Shown here one piece after another: positions 40,386 through 52,993 of a stretch of DNA of 64,000 nucleotides. The DNA is taken from NCBI RefSeq assembly GCF_031877795.1, contig NC_133958.1, positions 3,596,001-3,660,000 on the forward strand, given 5' to 3'. The notes below the pieces were generated by a model that worked only from the letters and a program-made list of their open reading frames with translations, had not been told where the DNA came from and did not search any database. The first letter of the stretch is position 1; each line of letters opens with the position of its first letter. Origin of the DNA: Strix aluco (taxonomy: Eukaryota > Chordata > Aves > Strigiformes > Strigidae). Position numbers and translations under genes: made by a program.

Positions 40386-41090
40386 AAAAGACTGTGCATC
40401 ACTCCAGACACTCAATTTCTGAGAGAACTGCTGCGGTTCTGGACAGTTCTGATGACTTGAGACTTTTGTGTTCTGGTGTGCTGTAGAGAGTGGGAGGAAA
40501 AAATTGCAAGGAACAATAATTCATTTCTGGTTTCTCCATCACCAAAACATTTATGGTTCAGTTCACTAAGACAGTCTCCCATATCATGATGAACAAAAGG
40601 AGGAAAATCCAGTTATATAGCTCTTTTCATTTAAAAGAAAATGTAGCTTTCACAACTAATTTTTAACGTGCATTTTTACTCTGGTAGAATAAGAACCCCC
40701 TGCAGGAAGCAGTCAGCCTCAGCTGATATGAGCAAAGGAGCACTGTTCCAGCCTCTGAGAGGCAGATTATTTAACATGATTTTTTATATATTCCAAGGTA
40801 ATACCACTTGGTTAGTGTTAACATTGGGAAATCAGCACGGTCTTTTTTTATTATCCTGAGTATTGGTTTTGTAAGGAAGTTCATCTGCAGAAAAGCATAG
40901 AGTGAGGTATTACTGATTCTTTACCTGATTAATGGAATTAATGAACAGATTGGGTTTTTTATTCATTTAACTGCTCCTGCTTTCTCACCTTCATCGCTTT
41001 GCTAAAATGAGTCACTGTTTGAGCCCCAGCATGCTGAAGCACTGTGAAGATAAGGTTCAGCAACAGTATGCCTGCAGATACTGGGAACTC

Positions 41091-41107
41091 TATTATTATT
41101 ATTATTC
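41091..41107 (+). repeat. Short (ATT)n microsatellite
   Basis: About five consecutive ATT units. Confidence 0.85.
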
Positions 41108-44100
41108 TCATGAGCAAACCAGGCTCAAGTATTAGACAAGAGAGACATCTTTTCCCCTTGGAGTCTGCTAAACCAACAGTCAAATAAGCAGCAAAAAGAG
41201 CAACACTCCCTATACACACTTACAAAATCACACACATACTTTCTAAACTCAAATCTCTCCTGGATCATTGCTCTTTGCATATGATTTTCCAGTCTGTAAG
41301 ACAAGAACTTAAATTAGTCAGCAGTTAGTCTCCTACTGTAGGTACTTAGGACTGTAAAGTACTTGCCCTATTGCCTAGAAACAGAGGTAGGCACCTAAAA
41401 ATAAGTGATGTGTCCACTTCCTCCATCTCTCCATGCTGTATTAAATTTAGGACAAAGTTTTATTGCGAAATCCAGAACTCGAGACTGGTTTCTCTGACGT
41501 TGAGTCACAGGAATTCTGTGTATTGTTTGTGCATGGAAAATGTTGGAGGAGAAAATCATTTTGGTTTGGGTCCATTCTTCAGTATATAAAGAACATCGTG
41601 CCCCATCTTTCTGCCAAAAAGCAGTGTGCACTGGCATGCTGATGCCAGCCAGCCTGGGAAAATCTGTGCATGTTCACTGGGGCCCAGTTTCAAGGCAAGA
41701 GAGCAGCCCAAGAAGTTCACACCTTCACATGCTTGAGGTTTGAAGCTCTAGGGAACGAGGATTTTCTTACACATGGATATGATTAGGAACACATCTGCCT
41801 TTGAACTGGCCCTCCCTAGTGATCAGCGTAAGCTAGGGAAACTGCTACAGCTGAACAGCTATACAGACACTTGATATCTTGGTCATCTTTCCAAGAGCGA
41901 TTAAGAGCAGTTCCCTAAGTCAAAGTCCAGTCCTGTGTGACCACTAACAACCCACGTGTCAGCACAGAAAGGACCGCAGAGCATCGCTACAAATCACTTT
42001 GCCGCAGGCCAAAACCAGTTCCATACTCCACACTAAAACTCAGAGACCACTTTATTAAAAAAAATAATCTGAGGATTATGATAAATACAGTATGCCATGG
42101 GGAAGGGGGTAAAAGATATCAAGGGAATTGCTAGCTTATGTCTCTGAAATAAGATGGCATTTATTAGGTGATAACAACCATGTAATGCTAAGAAACAGGA
42201 ATGATAAATTCTGACTATCTCAGAGCACAGGCAACACAAGTGTCAGCTGGGGAACTGGAACAGAACCCAGCAGATGAGTCCTAAGGCTGATCTCCATTGC
42301 CAGGCACCTGGATGCAGCTATAGAGCATCACTGCCGGAGCAGCACCGCTCCTTTCGCCTCGTTTACGTGACGCTGTAGGCACAAGTGCACAAAGCAGGTC
42401 AGAATCCAACTTCTGCTGCCCCAACCACAAACCACTCCATAGCTCCACATCCATCCATACAACTGGAATAGTCTCTGATTCCTTTCAAATTCTTAATTGG
42501 TATTTAATATGTAGCCTGGAAAACATCAGCAAGAAAAATACATATTTTCTTGTAGTTGCACTCTTAGTTTCTTGGAAAACCTATTGCTTGCAGTTATACT
42601 TGGGTCTGGAGAACAATGAACAGCACAACACATCATTTCTCTGTAAAATGGCTTTACAGTGTAATAAACAACCTGTTTCTTTTTATTCTGCTTTCACCCA
42701 AATACTTTGTCATTTCTCCTTTTAGTTATTTACTAATTTCCGCTACACTGAAAGATGCCAGAAATAACTCTCTGCTCTTTTGAACTTTAATTCATCAGCA
42801 TGGAAAAAATAGTTGGGGAACTTATGCCATAGCCAGCTTTACAACAGGTACTCCAGGAGGCTTGAACAGTGTGTAACAAATTAGGAGCAAGTTCTTTAAA
42901 TCCTGCTCCATCATCTTGTTCATGTATTTCATGATGTTCTATTCCTTGCATGAACATTGAAGGGCTTCTGAGACTGATTCGATAATTTGTCCTGTCTATT
43001 TCTAACTCACTTTCTAATCTATATGATATTAAAAACAGACATAGAGAACCTTGCAAATCATGCATTTGATGCAACAAAATCATTCATATTTTGTTACATG
43101 ATTGCCGATCATGTATCATCTAGACATTGTCACTAAAAGCTCAAGTTTGTGCTAAATGAACCTAGGGTAATTTTACTATTATCCTCCCACATTAAAAATT
43201 AACATTGAATCATAGAAAAAAGCATTTTAAGAATATATTTTCATTTATGGTTTTTAATTTGTTTGATTGTTTGTTTTTCCCCCACTGTTGAACCATGAGT
43301 ATTTTAACAAAGAGTAAGCAAAGCTGGGCTTGATCAAAAGTTCAGCTGCATCTGCAGCTGGGGTTTTTGCTCTCTCCAATGTTAAGATGGAGAATTTGTT
43401 GTGCTGGTAGCTTTCTGTCTGGGCACAAGAGGTTTGATTTGAACTCACTTTTAGAGAAGTAGAGGAAGTCTAGTAACTTCTTTCCTTCTTCTGGACACTA
43501 AGATGCTTCTTTTTAATGCAATTATTTTGAGATTTTTCCTCTTTGAAAGGATCCAAGGCACAGAAACAGCCTCTGTGCTTTGCTGCCGGGAGGGCTGCAG
43601 CTTCATGGAAGGGGATTCAGGATGTTTCTGATCTCCCGTGAGCAGGGTGGTCATCTACAGGCTGATGTTCCACCACCACAGCTGTCGGTGGCTGCCCTCA
43701 GTTATCCCATGTTATTCCATTCCTCACCTGCCTCATCTCCAGGGGTCTGAAGAGCAATAAATAGCACAAAACCTCTCTTCTTCCCCTACAGGCTTAGGCC
43801 ACATAATAAAAAAGCCTTTTCTACTTCGCATACAAATCTTACAGCAACACAGACTCTGAGTATAAATAAAATGTACAGTACTGTTGAATTAAGTCCTTAA
43901 CATGTAAAAACATTTTGATTTGCAAATCTAATTACCATTCCTGCCTGTTGGTGTTTTAAGTAGAGTTTTAAAGTGTCAGGCAGTGGGGAGGGTTTATTTG
44001 GGTTTTTGGGCTTTGTGTTGTTTCTTTGTTTTTCATGAGATGCTAATTTGCAGTAATTGTGTTATGCAGTCATAAGAGCCTGGCTCAGAGGAAGGGAATT

Positions 44101-44141
44101 ATTGGTGTGTGTATTTTAGTAATAACAATTAGAGAGCCAGG

Positions 44142-44160
44142 AAAAAAAAAAAAAAAAAAA
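44142..44160 (+). repeat. Poly-A tract, 19 bases
   Basis: Uninterrupted A run followed by a purine-rich GAGACAGGAGAGAGAAC stretch. Confidence 0.95.
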
Positions 44161-46715
44161 GAGACAGGAGAGAGAACATATTACTAAAATGCTCACGTAC
44201 TTAGCAAGAAAGCTACAGCTTGTTGCTTTAAGGGAATAAAAATCTGTCTAGTATCTCTCAAACACCTATGTCTACTGGCCTGCCATCGAGATACAAACTG
44301 TATACATTTCTACAGACAGCTTTAATTTAAGGCAATTAATGGAAGTGAAAGAAGAAACGGGCAGTGATTTTTGTTGTAGTACTAGGCACACGGAAGCTGT
44401 TAACTCCTGTTGTGTGTTGAGGTTCTTAAGAGAAAGGCCCATCAGGAGAAAAAAAATAAAGCACAGGTATTTGTTGGTGGCGTTATAGTAATACCTTGAA
44501 GTATTAATTAGGAACACAACGTGCTCTGTTCTGTTTGGGTCTGAACTAAAGGCAGCTCCAACCCCATTTTGCTTAAGACATAAGCAATAGACAGGTAGAC
44601 ACAGCAGACAGGTAAGGAGCAAGCAGGTACATCGGGAGAAGGGAGTGAGCCTAGCCCAGGCAAAAGAAGACACAACTCACCATCTGTCTGGCCAAAATCA
44701 TCAGCTGAGGAGGGAGGCTGGCAGGGCAACGGGTTGGCTTGGAAAAGGTTAAAATAGTGGCTACAGTGATCTTGCATGGGTATGACGCTGATTGTCTGAT
44801 CATCTGTAGATTTGTGGATTTACGCTACAAATGTCTCTTCCTCTGGAACATCCTGTGCTGGCCACTATATGACAGGGTCCTAAATTAGATGGAGCACTGA
44901 TTTATTCTGGCATGGTAGTTTCTATCCCTAAGAGACAGGGCCCAGTAACCTCAGCAGGCAGGTTTCTGGAGCTCCAGCTATTGACTTTGACTTGAGGGGG
45001 CTTTGGATCTCATCTCTGCCCATGCTGGTGCTGCCATCGGGAAGCTGCTCCCTGTAACACACTGCCAAAAGTACTCATAGTTGCCACATTTCTTTTAAAG
45101 CTGCTGAATTCTGCTGTCATCAGCTTGGGCCCTTTCCATTTCGGGGGGATCTCAGACAAAATGCGGTGATAGCAAATAATAGTTAAATATATGCCTATGG
45201 CAAGACCAATACATCACTAACACATTCCATCCTTTCCCTAAACAATTGTCTCTAACATTGCTAGCAAACAGTTGCCGCCTGAAGATGGCAGTGGGTGACA
45301 CAAGCTTTGCATTTACAGCCCCAAAGTACCACAGGCTCCTTATAGATGAGAGGCTCCATATATCAAACATAACATCGTTATGCTCTGAGCTGCTTGGAAG
45401 ATTACTTGGACAAAAGCTGCTGTTCGAGCACAGTAGGGAGCTGGAGGCTTAGCAGAGATGACAGAATTATATACAAAGTCACAGGGCAAGAGAAATTTAG
45501 CATGGGCATACAAAGATGCTCTAAGCTTGGACAATCAGCCAACACAAGGGGACAAATAAAGCTCACAGTGACTTCCAGCCCCCCTGGAATAAGAGAACGT
45601 TTCTGAATAAAGACAAAATTTCTTCCCCATGATTTTTCAGAGCCATGCTTCTCTAAAGTAGTCAAGGAATTTGCTGTACTGTGTGTTTTGGATGGAAAAG
45701 AAAGCTTGCAGGCCTGTAGTGAATGCTGATGCACAAGACCAGACCTAAATCTAGCTCAGATCTGGGAAAGATAAAGCAGCACACTGCTTTTATTTCTGTC
45801 ACAGTGATGTTATACGGATTGCAATCAGGACTGTACAAAGAGCTGGATGTGCCACACTGGATGCATAGTCAGAGCTCTGGCCCTAAGGAGACTTCTGCCT
45901 TGCCAGACAAAAGTTGGAAGAAGAGAGATGAAGGGAGATGCTTCAGGGAGAAAATCAGTCAGTAGCATGAAGGCAGGTGTTTCAGCGCATTGGATCTCAT
46001 TGCTTCTCACATGTGGGCAGGCAGCAGATAAAAACCTAAATGAAGTATTTAAGACAGTCCAAGATAGGTATGATTTAGACATACCTTCAATTCCCCCAAA
46101 CTATTTTACATATTAAAGATTAACATCAAGCTAAAGCAAAGCAAAGCGGCATAAGCTCTCACTAGAGGGAAGCAGCAGTAACATCACGGGAAAGGACCCA
46201 GCTAGACACAGGAGGTAAACGAGAAAGAAGGAGGGATGAAAACTGAAGTAGGCATTCATCTCTGGATAGATTTGTTTCAGCAGTAGGTAAAAATCAATCT
46301 TCCCGAGGCTACAAAATAGAACTGTCCTCTGTATGTGGTTAGACTTTATCAGAACATCCAGGTAATAAATCAAACTAGGAAATTCTTCATGAGCTACATG
46401 GAGATAAACATTTAACAGCATCTCTGTGTAATTAGGCAGCCTTCAGACCTGCAGCTGTACACAAAATCCAGTGGCCCAAATCATTATCTGTTGTGAATTA
46501 AGAAAGTACCCTTAGCTTTAATGAAGCTGTCTTGATTTGTGCAAAAGTATGGATCTTGTTTACCCAGCATTCACCTATGCTTAATGATCTAGGGACATGG
46601 TAAAAAAGTCCCTATGAATCCCAGGATGGAAAATTTTAGACCTACCTAATAGTTGAATGTCTCACAATTAAAGTGAGTATGAAATCAACAGGTAAGTTCC
46701 GTCCTTTTTGTCCAA

Positions 46716-46745
46716 CACTTTTTCTTAACTCACTTTTTCTTAACC
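46716..46745 (+). repeat. Tandem duplication of 15 bp
   Basis: CACTTTTTCTTAACT is followed directly by CACTTTTTCTTAACC, 14 of 15 identical. Confidence 0.85.
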
Positions 46746-47611
46746 CATTGTTTGAATGCTCACTTCACTGCTGTCGAGGAACAGTAAATCACCAGTGCAG
46801 AATAGATACTGCTGTCTTCTAAGTCTCACACCACATCCTCTAAAGTCCCTATTCTCAATGTAAACTGATTGTCTTCAACGTATGAGCAGCTGCAGCCCAA
46901 CAGCAACTATGCTGGGTTGATTTTTTTTTCTTTTTTCTTTTTAAATACTCAGAAGTTTGCAATTTATCTTCAACTCAGCTGTGCTATAAGCTTCGGGCTG
47001 TCCAAATCTTAAAAGACAGGAATGACACTACTTCCAGCTTCAAGTTTAATAGACAACATTTAATATCACTTGCCTTTGAATGGGTTTTCTTTCTCACCCA
47101 AGCACAAGCTAAGCCCTTACTAAACCCTGAGGGATGGTTTCTCAAAGTGATACTGTTCACTACTTTCTGAAGAAGTGAATAACTAATCATGTCAAAGCCT
47201 ATAGCACCTTGGAGAAGTGATTCCACTCCTGGTCCCAGACACAGGTTGCCTGCATGGTCTGGCTCTGAGCTCATCAGATTAACAATGGCACTTCGTTAAA
47301 GGGCATCGGACACACAAGCAACAGGATGCTGGGCCGTTGTATGACGTGTAAATGAAAAGACAACGCTGGCCAAAGGCCAGAATTTGAGGCTCTGCTTTTA
47401 ACAAAGGTAACAAATAAGAAAGAGCCAGAGGCTTAGAAACAGCTGAGCATTGCCTGGAGCCCTTCCTTGGGGACCCTCTCATGCTATTGAGTGTAATTTA
47501 GACGGCAGAAAGCACAGGATCTTTTTTGTGTCGAGTGCTATCTAGACAGAGTAGATGCAACCCCTACTCCAAAATGATTATGGTCTAAGTGAATAAGAGA
47601 AGGAGAAGAAA

Positions 47612-47760
47612 AGCATTATTTCCTCTACTTCACAGATAGGGAAGATACACTTTGAAGCAGACTTGCCAAAGATCACCAGAGAAGGTTGCAGTAGAAACAA
47701 GGACCACATCCAGGACTCCAGTTCCTTCCACTGCCTGAACTCAGAGACCTGCCTTTCTCT
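47612..47760 (+). mobile_element. MIR/CORE-type SINE remnant
   Basis: Contains the diagnostic order of a MIR-like tail: TTCACAGATAGGGAAGATAC, then GACTTGCCAAAGATCACCAG, then a diverged CCAGGACTCCAGTTCC. In MIR this corresponds to the 'acagatgaggaaactgag ... ttgcccaaggtcaca' core. It abuts the ancient CR1-like remnant on the right. Confidence 0.6.
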
Positions 47761-47769
47761 GCAGATCTT

Positions 47770-48190
47770 AACTGTGGGACCCTACAGGACATTTAATCCT
47801 CTCTCAACAGAGAAAGCAAGCTAAACACTGAGACAGATCTTTGCCTAATCTGTTCTTAAAAAACTTCCAGTGATGGATATTCATAACCTCTAGAGGTAGT
47901 CTTTCACCTGTCTTCAGAGGTGCAAAGCTTGAAATTAAGCAGTTCCCCCTTTCCCAGCTTCACAGGTCACATTTTCTAGACTTGTATCATTCTCACTGCT
48001 TTCTCCCGAACTTTCTGACTAGTCCAAAACTTTTAAATTGGACACCTGCAACTCCAGAATGTCTTGCAGAGATAAGTACAAAGATTCCTTCATAAAACTT
48101 AGATGTGACAGTAATCCTGCCCTGTCCATCTTTACCTGATAACATACTGTACTTTGTTCAGCAACCCTTCTGACCTTGGACTGTTAGTGG
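47770..48190 (-). mobile_element. Ancient CR1-like LINE remnant (3' region)
   Basis: The + strand reads like the reverse complement of the 3' region of an old amniote CR1: a phrase resembling CCTAATCTGTTCTTAAAAAAC then CTTCCAGTGATGGATATTC, followed about 130 bases on by TTTTCTAGACTTGTATCATT and CTTTCTGACTAGTCC. The match is from memory of the family, patchy and with indels, so boundaries are approximate. It is far more diverged than the copy at 49.3-50.0 kb. Confidence 0.6.
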
Positions 48191-49283
48191 TCTCCAGGTG
48201 TATGAGTTCTTCACTGTGATGCATTAATTTTTCTCTGAGGATTTAGGAAAAAAACCCTACCGTCTGGCACTTCCTTCTGCTTCCCTCCACTTCAGAAAGA
48301 TGTCCTCTAACAAGGGTATTACTCATAAGTGAGCTGATACTTTGAGTACAGTGTTAATGACTGAAGCTATTAATATAAATTTATTTCCTTTCTGCGTTTA
48401 AGAGCTTGGAACAAGCCACCAGTATGGAGAGGTCATATGTATTAGTAGAAACAAAACCCTGGGCGGGGTTTCTCTCTCTTCCCTCCCTTGAGTCATTTAG
48501 ACTCATTTTCCAATTGATCGAGTGAAATAGAGTTGCCTCATCCTAAGACATACATCTAAAATAGGTCTGCTGAATCATGGTCTTTAAGGGTCTTTAGTAA
48601 CTCAAGATTTCCTTTATTCATTTAGACTTCACTTTCTCCCAACATCCTTTGCTACTGAGGGAAGGGCCGCGGTACAACCTGGCACTCCAGTCTGTGCAGG
48701 GATTCTCAAGACCTCCAAGCAGCTTTCAAAAACAAGTGTTACAACTACAGCACAAGTAGCACAGGTGCCAGAAAAACTGCGGAGAAATGGGAGCTGAGCA
48801 TTTACAAGTCACCTTTTGTTTTTGTAGTTTGCAAGGTTCTCAAAATTCATTTGAATTCTCATCTCTTCCCACCTTCCCCCCTCGCCTTGCTATTTCCTCT
48901 CATGGGGTCTTTTGTTCTAAAACAAAGACTGCAAATGATACAGTAGCTGGAACTGTCATAAGGAAAGGATGACTACGCTTCCCCAAACTCTTTGCCTAAT
49001 CTACACAAACTGTACATTCCTCTTAGCTGCTTTTATGTTTTTCCTTACAGGAGCAAGGGCTATCCAAGAAGAAAGCAGACAGTCTACAGCTGTTGAAACA
49101 GTCATCAGGGCTACAGACAAGCCCAGCTCTGTGTTCCATGGTCTCCTGGGGCAACCTGAGCATCACTTTTAAATTTGCCTCTGTTCAGGAAGCACATGAA
49201 TCCAACAAACAAACTCTCCCTCTCAAAGTTACTGCCTAGGAGGAGGAGGAGGTGGAGAGTCCATTGCGGGAGAACAGGCACAC
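48191..49283. other. Intergenic between two CR1 copies, no gene recognised
   Basis: Unique-looking sequence between the ancient and the younger CR1 copies. A GGA-rich run (about 49239-49259) lies just left of the younger copy. No coding or RNA feature is supportable. Confidence 0.5.
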
Positions 49284-50004
49284 AGAATCCTAGAATGGTT
49301 TGAGTTGGAAGGGACCTTAATGCCCATGCAGTCCCACCCCCCTGCCATGGACAGGGACACCTTCCACTAGCCCAGGTTGCCCAAAGCCCTGTCCAACCTG
49401 GCCTTGAACCCTTCCAGGGAGGGGGCAGCCACAGCTTCTCTGGGCAACCTGTGTCAGGGCCTCACCACCCTCACAGGGAAGAATTTCTTCCTTAGATCTC
49501 ATCTAAATCTCCCCTCTGTCAGTTTAAACCTGTTACCCCTCGTCCTATCCCTACCCCCCTGATCAAGAGTCCCTCCCCCCTTTCCTGTAGCCCCTTTCAG
49601 TCCTGGGAGGCCGCTCTAAGGTCTCCCCGGAGCCTTCTCTTCTCCAGCTGAACCCCCCCAACTCTCTCAGCCTGTCCTCACAGGGGGGTGCTCCAGCCCC
49701 CCGAGCATCTTTGTGGCCTCCTCTGGCCCCGCTCGAGCAGGTCCATGTCCTTCTGCTGTTGGTGCCCCCAGAGCTGGACCCAGCACTGCAGGGGGGTCTG
49801 ACGAGAGCGGAGCAGAGGGGGAGAATCCCCCCCTCGCCCTGCTGCCCACACTGCTCTGGGTGCAGCCCAGCACACGGGTGGCTTTCTGGGCTGCGAGTGC
49901 ACATTGCTGGCTCACGGTGAGGTTTCCATCCACTAACACCCCCAAGTCCTTCTCTGCAGGGCTGCTCTCAACCCACTCAATGCCCAGCCTGGATTTGTGC
50001 TTGG
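49284..50004 (-). mobile_element. CR1 LINE, 5'-truncated copy (3' part of ORF2 plus 3' UTR)
   Basis: On the minus strand this matches the 3' end of avian CR1. At 49284-49330 the + strand shows the reverse complement of the CR1 terminus (AGAATCCTAGAATGGTTTGA then TTGGAAGGGACCTT). The coding part gives the recognisable ORF2 end: LTVSQQCALAAQKA, then ALVRP, QLWG, KDMDLLERGQRR, ATKMLGGLEH and EDRLRELG. These pieces fall in all three minus-strand frames, so the copy carries several frameshifts and is dead. The 5' boundary near 50004 is estimated from where resemblance stops. Endonuclease and catalytic reverse transcriptase domains are absent, as in most CR1 copies, which are 5'-truncated on insertion. 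Confidence 0.93.
49563..49945 (-). pseudogene. CR1 ORF2 C-terminal remnant, frameshifted
   Basis: Minus-strand frames starting at 49945, 49904 and 49902 each contain different consecutive blocks of the CR1 ORF2 C-terminus. Following the family order requires switching frame at least four times over about 350 bases. Several switches lie at C/G homopolymers (for example near 49795 and 49830), typical of indel decay. No functional product is possible. Confidence 0.85.
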
Positions 50005-52865
50005 TTCATCTGCTTCCCTGTGGCTATAAGAATTGCTTTCATTTGGCTGCAAAATCCCAGTCTGTGTTCTGCTCCCCTCCTTTCACTCAGGACACCATTT
50101 TTATATTCATTTGTTCATCATCAGTGACTTGGGGCACTTAAAAAAAAAAAAAAAAAGCAGTTAAAAGAACCATGTGAAAAATCAATCTCACCTCAACAGT
50201 AGATTCTGCACAAGGCTTTTCATACTTAAGCCCCCATCTCCAGGTTAGCTGTGCTGCCTACCCCAGTAATTTTTCCCAGCATGTGGATTGCATGGTCAGT
50301 GTGGTTTTCTCTCCTTGTTATTTTCTTCATGCTCAGTTTGCCTGGCAGGCAGTTGTCTTTTTATATCACAAGAATTACTTGTTAGCCTATAAAAAGGAGC
50401 TTATTAGCTGGCTTCTACTTTCTGATGATTTCTTCAGGAATGGGTAGATTTGCATGGAAAAAAAAAATGTTTGAAACACCACTTGTCATCAGATTAAGTG
50501 CTCTTTCTTTCTGAGCAATACGGGAATGGCAGGGGATTACGGTAATGGCAAGGATATTGCCTGCTACATCAGCAGAGCAGTAAAGTTACTGCTGCTCCTT
50601 GACAGTGTGGAGCTGAGCACTGCAACTGGGGAGGGATCCCTTGAGGGATGCTGGAGTCAAGCCCCTCACAAGCATTAGGATACAGGGAATCAGTGCAACT
50701 GGGAGCCCTCAAAATACTAGTGGGGCAATAAAGGGAGAAAAGCAATGGATTTTCAGGCACAGAGTCCCATCTCTGCATGAAGAGAGGAGCCTGCTGTGTT
50801 GTGCTGTGAATCTCCTTTCCAGATGCTCAGAGGAGCTGTGCTGCCTTCTAGAGACTAAAGAGGTGAGTGTGGATTGGGGCAGGCACAAGAGTCTAGGGCA
50901 TGCTCTTCCCCAAACCATCTGTCTCCACAGGTTGAGTATTATCTGGTCGGTTTTGAGCATGAATATCTCTGTCGGTCCTTTCTGCTGCATCTCCTTGACG
51001 TACTGGGAAGTTTTGCTTCATGTGCTTAAAATCAAGTTTGATAATTGCTTCATTTCCTAGTCCACCATCAACCCTATAATGGCCACAGTTATAACGGGTA
51101 GAGACGCTTGATGTTACAGTCACTTTTCATTTATATGCTTAGTAAAATCTGTCCTTTTCTTTCTTGGAATTATTCTTCAACTTGTTCCCTCTCACAGCAA
51201 AGAAAATATAAGATCCAATTTCGTTTCACTGCACGGAAGGCAAATTCCCACAGTGCAATACCTTTTCATCTTCCCTCCCCCACCCTCCCTGCTTGTGAAC
51301 TGGGAATTTCGAGGGTTCAGAGTTTTAAATGCCTTTGCCTGCAGAAAAAATCGGTTTTGAGATTCAGTTATATGACAGTTGTTGCTGCTCAGTGTTTCTG
51401 TAAAGTGCAATCTGAGGGACTCATCTGAAAGACCTAATAAAAGGACACTTACAGAGTCCTACCTTATCTCATCTCATGTTTAACAGGAGTAGTCTTAGTG
51501 GTGTTTTTTTCACGTGTCTGATGAATACTTTGGATGGGAACACTATATCCACATCTAGGTGCTGTGAAAAAGCTTTTTAGCCCACACTTGTAGCTTTCCC
51601 CTTTGTGCCCCCCGTGTCTCAGTTCCCAGGCTTATCCTCACTTTCCCATCTGATGTACCTTTTCTCCATATTTAGTCAGCTAAGGCTGATCTTGGCTTCC
51701 AGATACTCTGAAACGTTGTGTCACTCAGCAGGAAAGTTGTTCCTTGCAACATCTTCTGCTTGGCAGGAATTGCTTTTCCCTATAGATTTCCAAAATGGAC
51801 AGTTTAGCTGAACTAACCACCAGTTCAGTGAGTAAAGGATTCACTTAATAAATAAATCTTTGACTAAATTCTGGACTTATAAATCTGCTTCACAGTTTGT
51901 AGTCCTGAATTGTGTCCCACAGGTTTCTATCTCTCCTAGAACTGGTCTCTGCAGGTGAACTGATAATTAGGATTGATTACTATCCCTAAAGGAGCACAGA
52001 CTGCTGCTGAGAACGTGGTGAGAAAATTCAGGCAACAAAATCCATGTTGGTCTCTTAGTTGTTGTTAAACAATACTGGGCTGAAAAAGGTTGGTTCAACT
52101 GGCTGGAGCCAGCTCGAGGAAGGCTCCCTAAAATAGCGTCCCGCTCTATTCTTATATGGGAACCATAGCAGTAAGTGAATGTTGCTTCTGGGAATCATAT
52201 TGTTTGTGTCTTTGTCTCCTTCAGGGCAGCGATGACCTGCAAAGAGCACACAGCCTGCATCGCTGACATGGCAAACTTCACCCTCCCCTTCCGAGCAAGC
52301 CAGAAACTGATGTAAATGAACTTTAATTCGTAGCCCAGGACCTCAAGTGACAACTGCTCCACAGCATGGGGAAGCTTTAATTGACACTTCAGACCCTCAA
52401 GATGGGTAGCAGCAGGTATCTCAAATGACATTGCTGAGTGGACACAGAAGCAGCAGCCTCCACCTTGTCAGGTTTCTAAGCCAGTTATAAGGCAGAATCA
52501 GGACTAACACAAGGTAATTAAAAGCGTCAGTGATTTCCTCTGGGGAGAAACTTAAATTTGAGACTCTTTGGAATATTTATGTTACTTAGATATTGAATCT
52601 ACCCAAAAAGACAGAAATGATTTTAACCTGCAATTCCAATATTTCTTATCATGTAATCCTGGAAAGTAGGATAAATAGCCTCAGTTTTGTGTAGCCTCAC
52701 TTCTGCACCCCAAGAAAAATGCAAATGAAGTTATATTTGCCTTGGAAATGGTGGCTATTAACTGTGCTATAATGGTTAAAAGTTAGGGAGAAAGGTAGAT
52801 TTTCTAATATGTTTCTGGATCCTTCTCATTGTTCCTGGTGCTGCACTTCTAAGACATCCTTAAAA
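50005..52865. other. Proximal 5' flank of ADRA1A, no gene recognised
   Basis: Nearly 3 kb between the CR1 copy and the candidate acceptor. It is CpG-poor and contains a poly-A tract at 50140. Any local ADRA1A promoter should lie at its right end, but I see no convincing core element there. Open frames, for example 50641-51060 plus, have no domain resemblance. Confidence 0.5.
50140..50156 (+). repeat. Poly-A tract, 17 bases
   Basis: Uninterrupted A run about 135 bases right of the CR1 5' boundary. It is not the CR1 tail, since CR1 ends in a short ATTCTATG-type repeat and lies in the opposite orientation. Confidence 0.95.
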
Positions 52866-52993
52866 CCTCTTTTCCCCAGCAAAGCCAGGCAAATGTTTCC
52901 TGTAGGATCTCCGAGAACTGATCTCATCACTCTTTCTACCTGACAAGGAAGTGAAGTACATCAGCCTTGCATGAACATTATCAGCCACTCACC
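52866..52993 (+). promoter_or_regulatory. Candidate splice acceptor and 5' UTR directly upstream of the ADRA1A start codon
   Basis: A pyrimidine-rich tract running into CCCCAG ends with AG at 52878-52879 and looks like a good 3' splice site. If used, the exon would carry 114 bases of 5' UTR before ATG 52994. The alternative is a contiguous 5' UTR starting further upstream from a local promoter. Sequence alone cannot decide; there is no CpG island and no convincing TATA box nearby. Confidence 0.35.

Larger units (their letters stand above)
38146..47611. other. Intergenic, no gene recognised
   Basis: Homopolymers at 39.4, 40.4 and 44.1 kb, an ATT microsatellite and a 15-bp tandem duplication at 46716. 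Open frames up to about 133 codons (44272-44673 minus, rich in Leu and Cys) have no recognisable family. Confidence 0.5.

Noticed and set aside
44272..44673. 133-codon minus-strand frame rich in Leu and Cys, resembling a membrane protein
   Set aside because: Hydrophobicity follows from pyrimidine-rich sequence; there is no ordered TM pattern or family motif.
52665..52685. TATA-like GGATAAATAGCC upstream of ADRA1A
   Set aside because: AT-rich flanks give many such strings and nothing else at this position supports a transcription start.
52967..52993. Nine-residue N-terminal extension of the ADRA1A frame
   Set aside because: It would begin with TTG, not ATG; the strong ATG at 52994 matches the family N-terminus.
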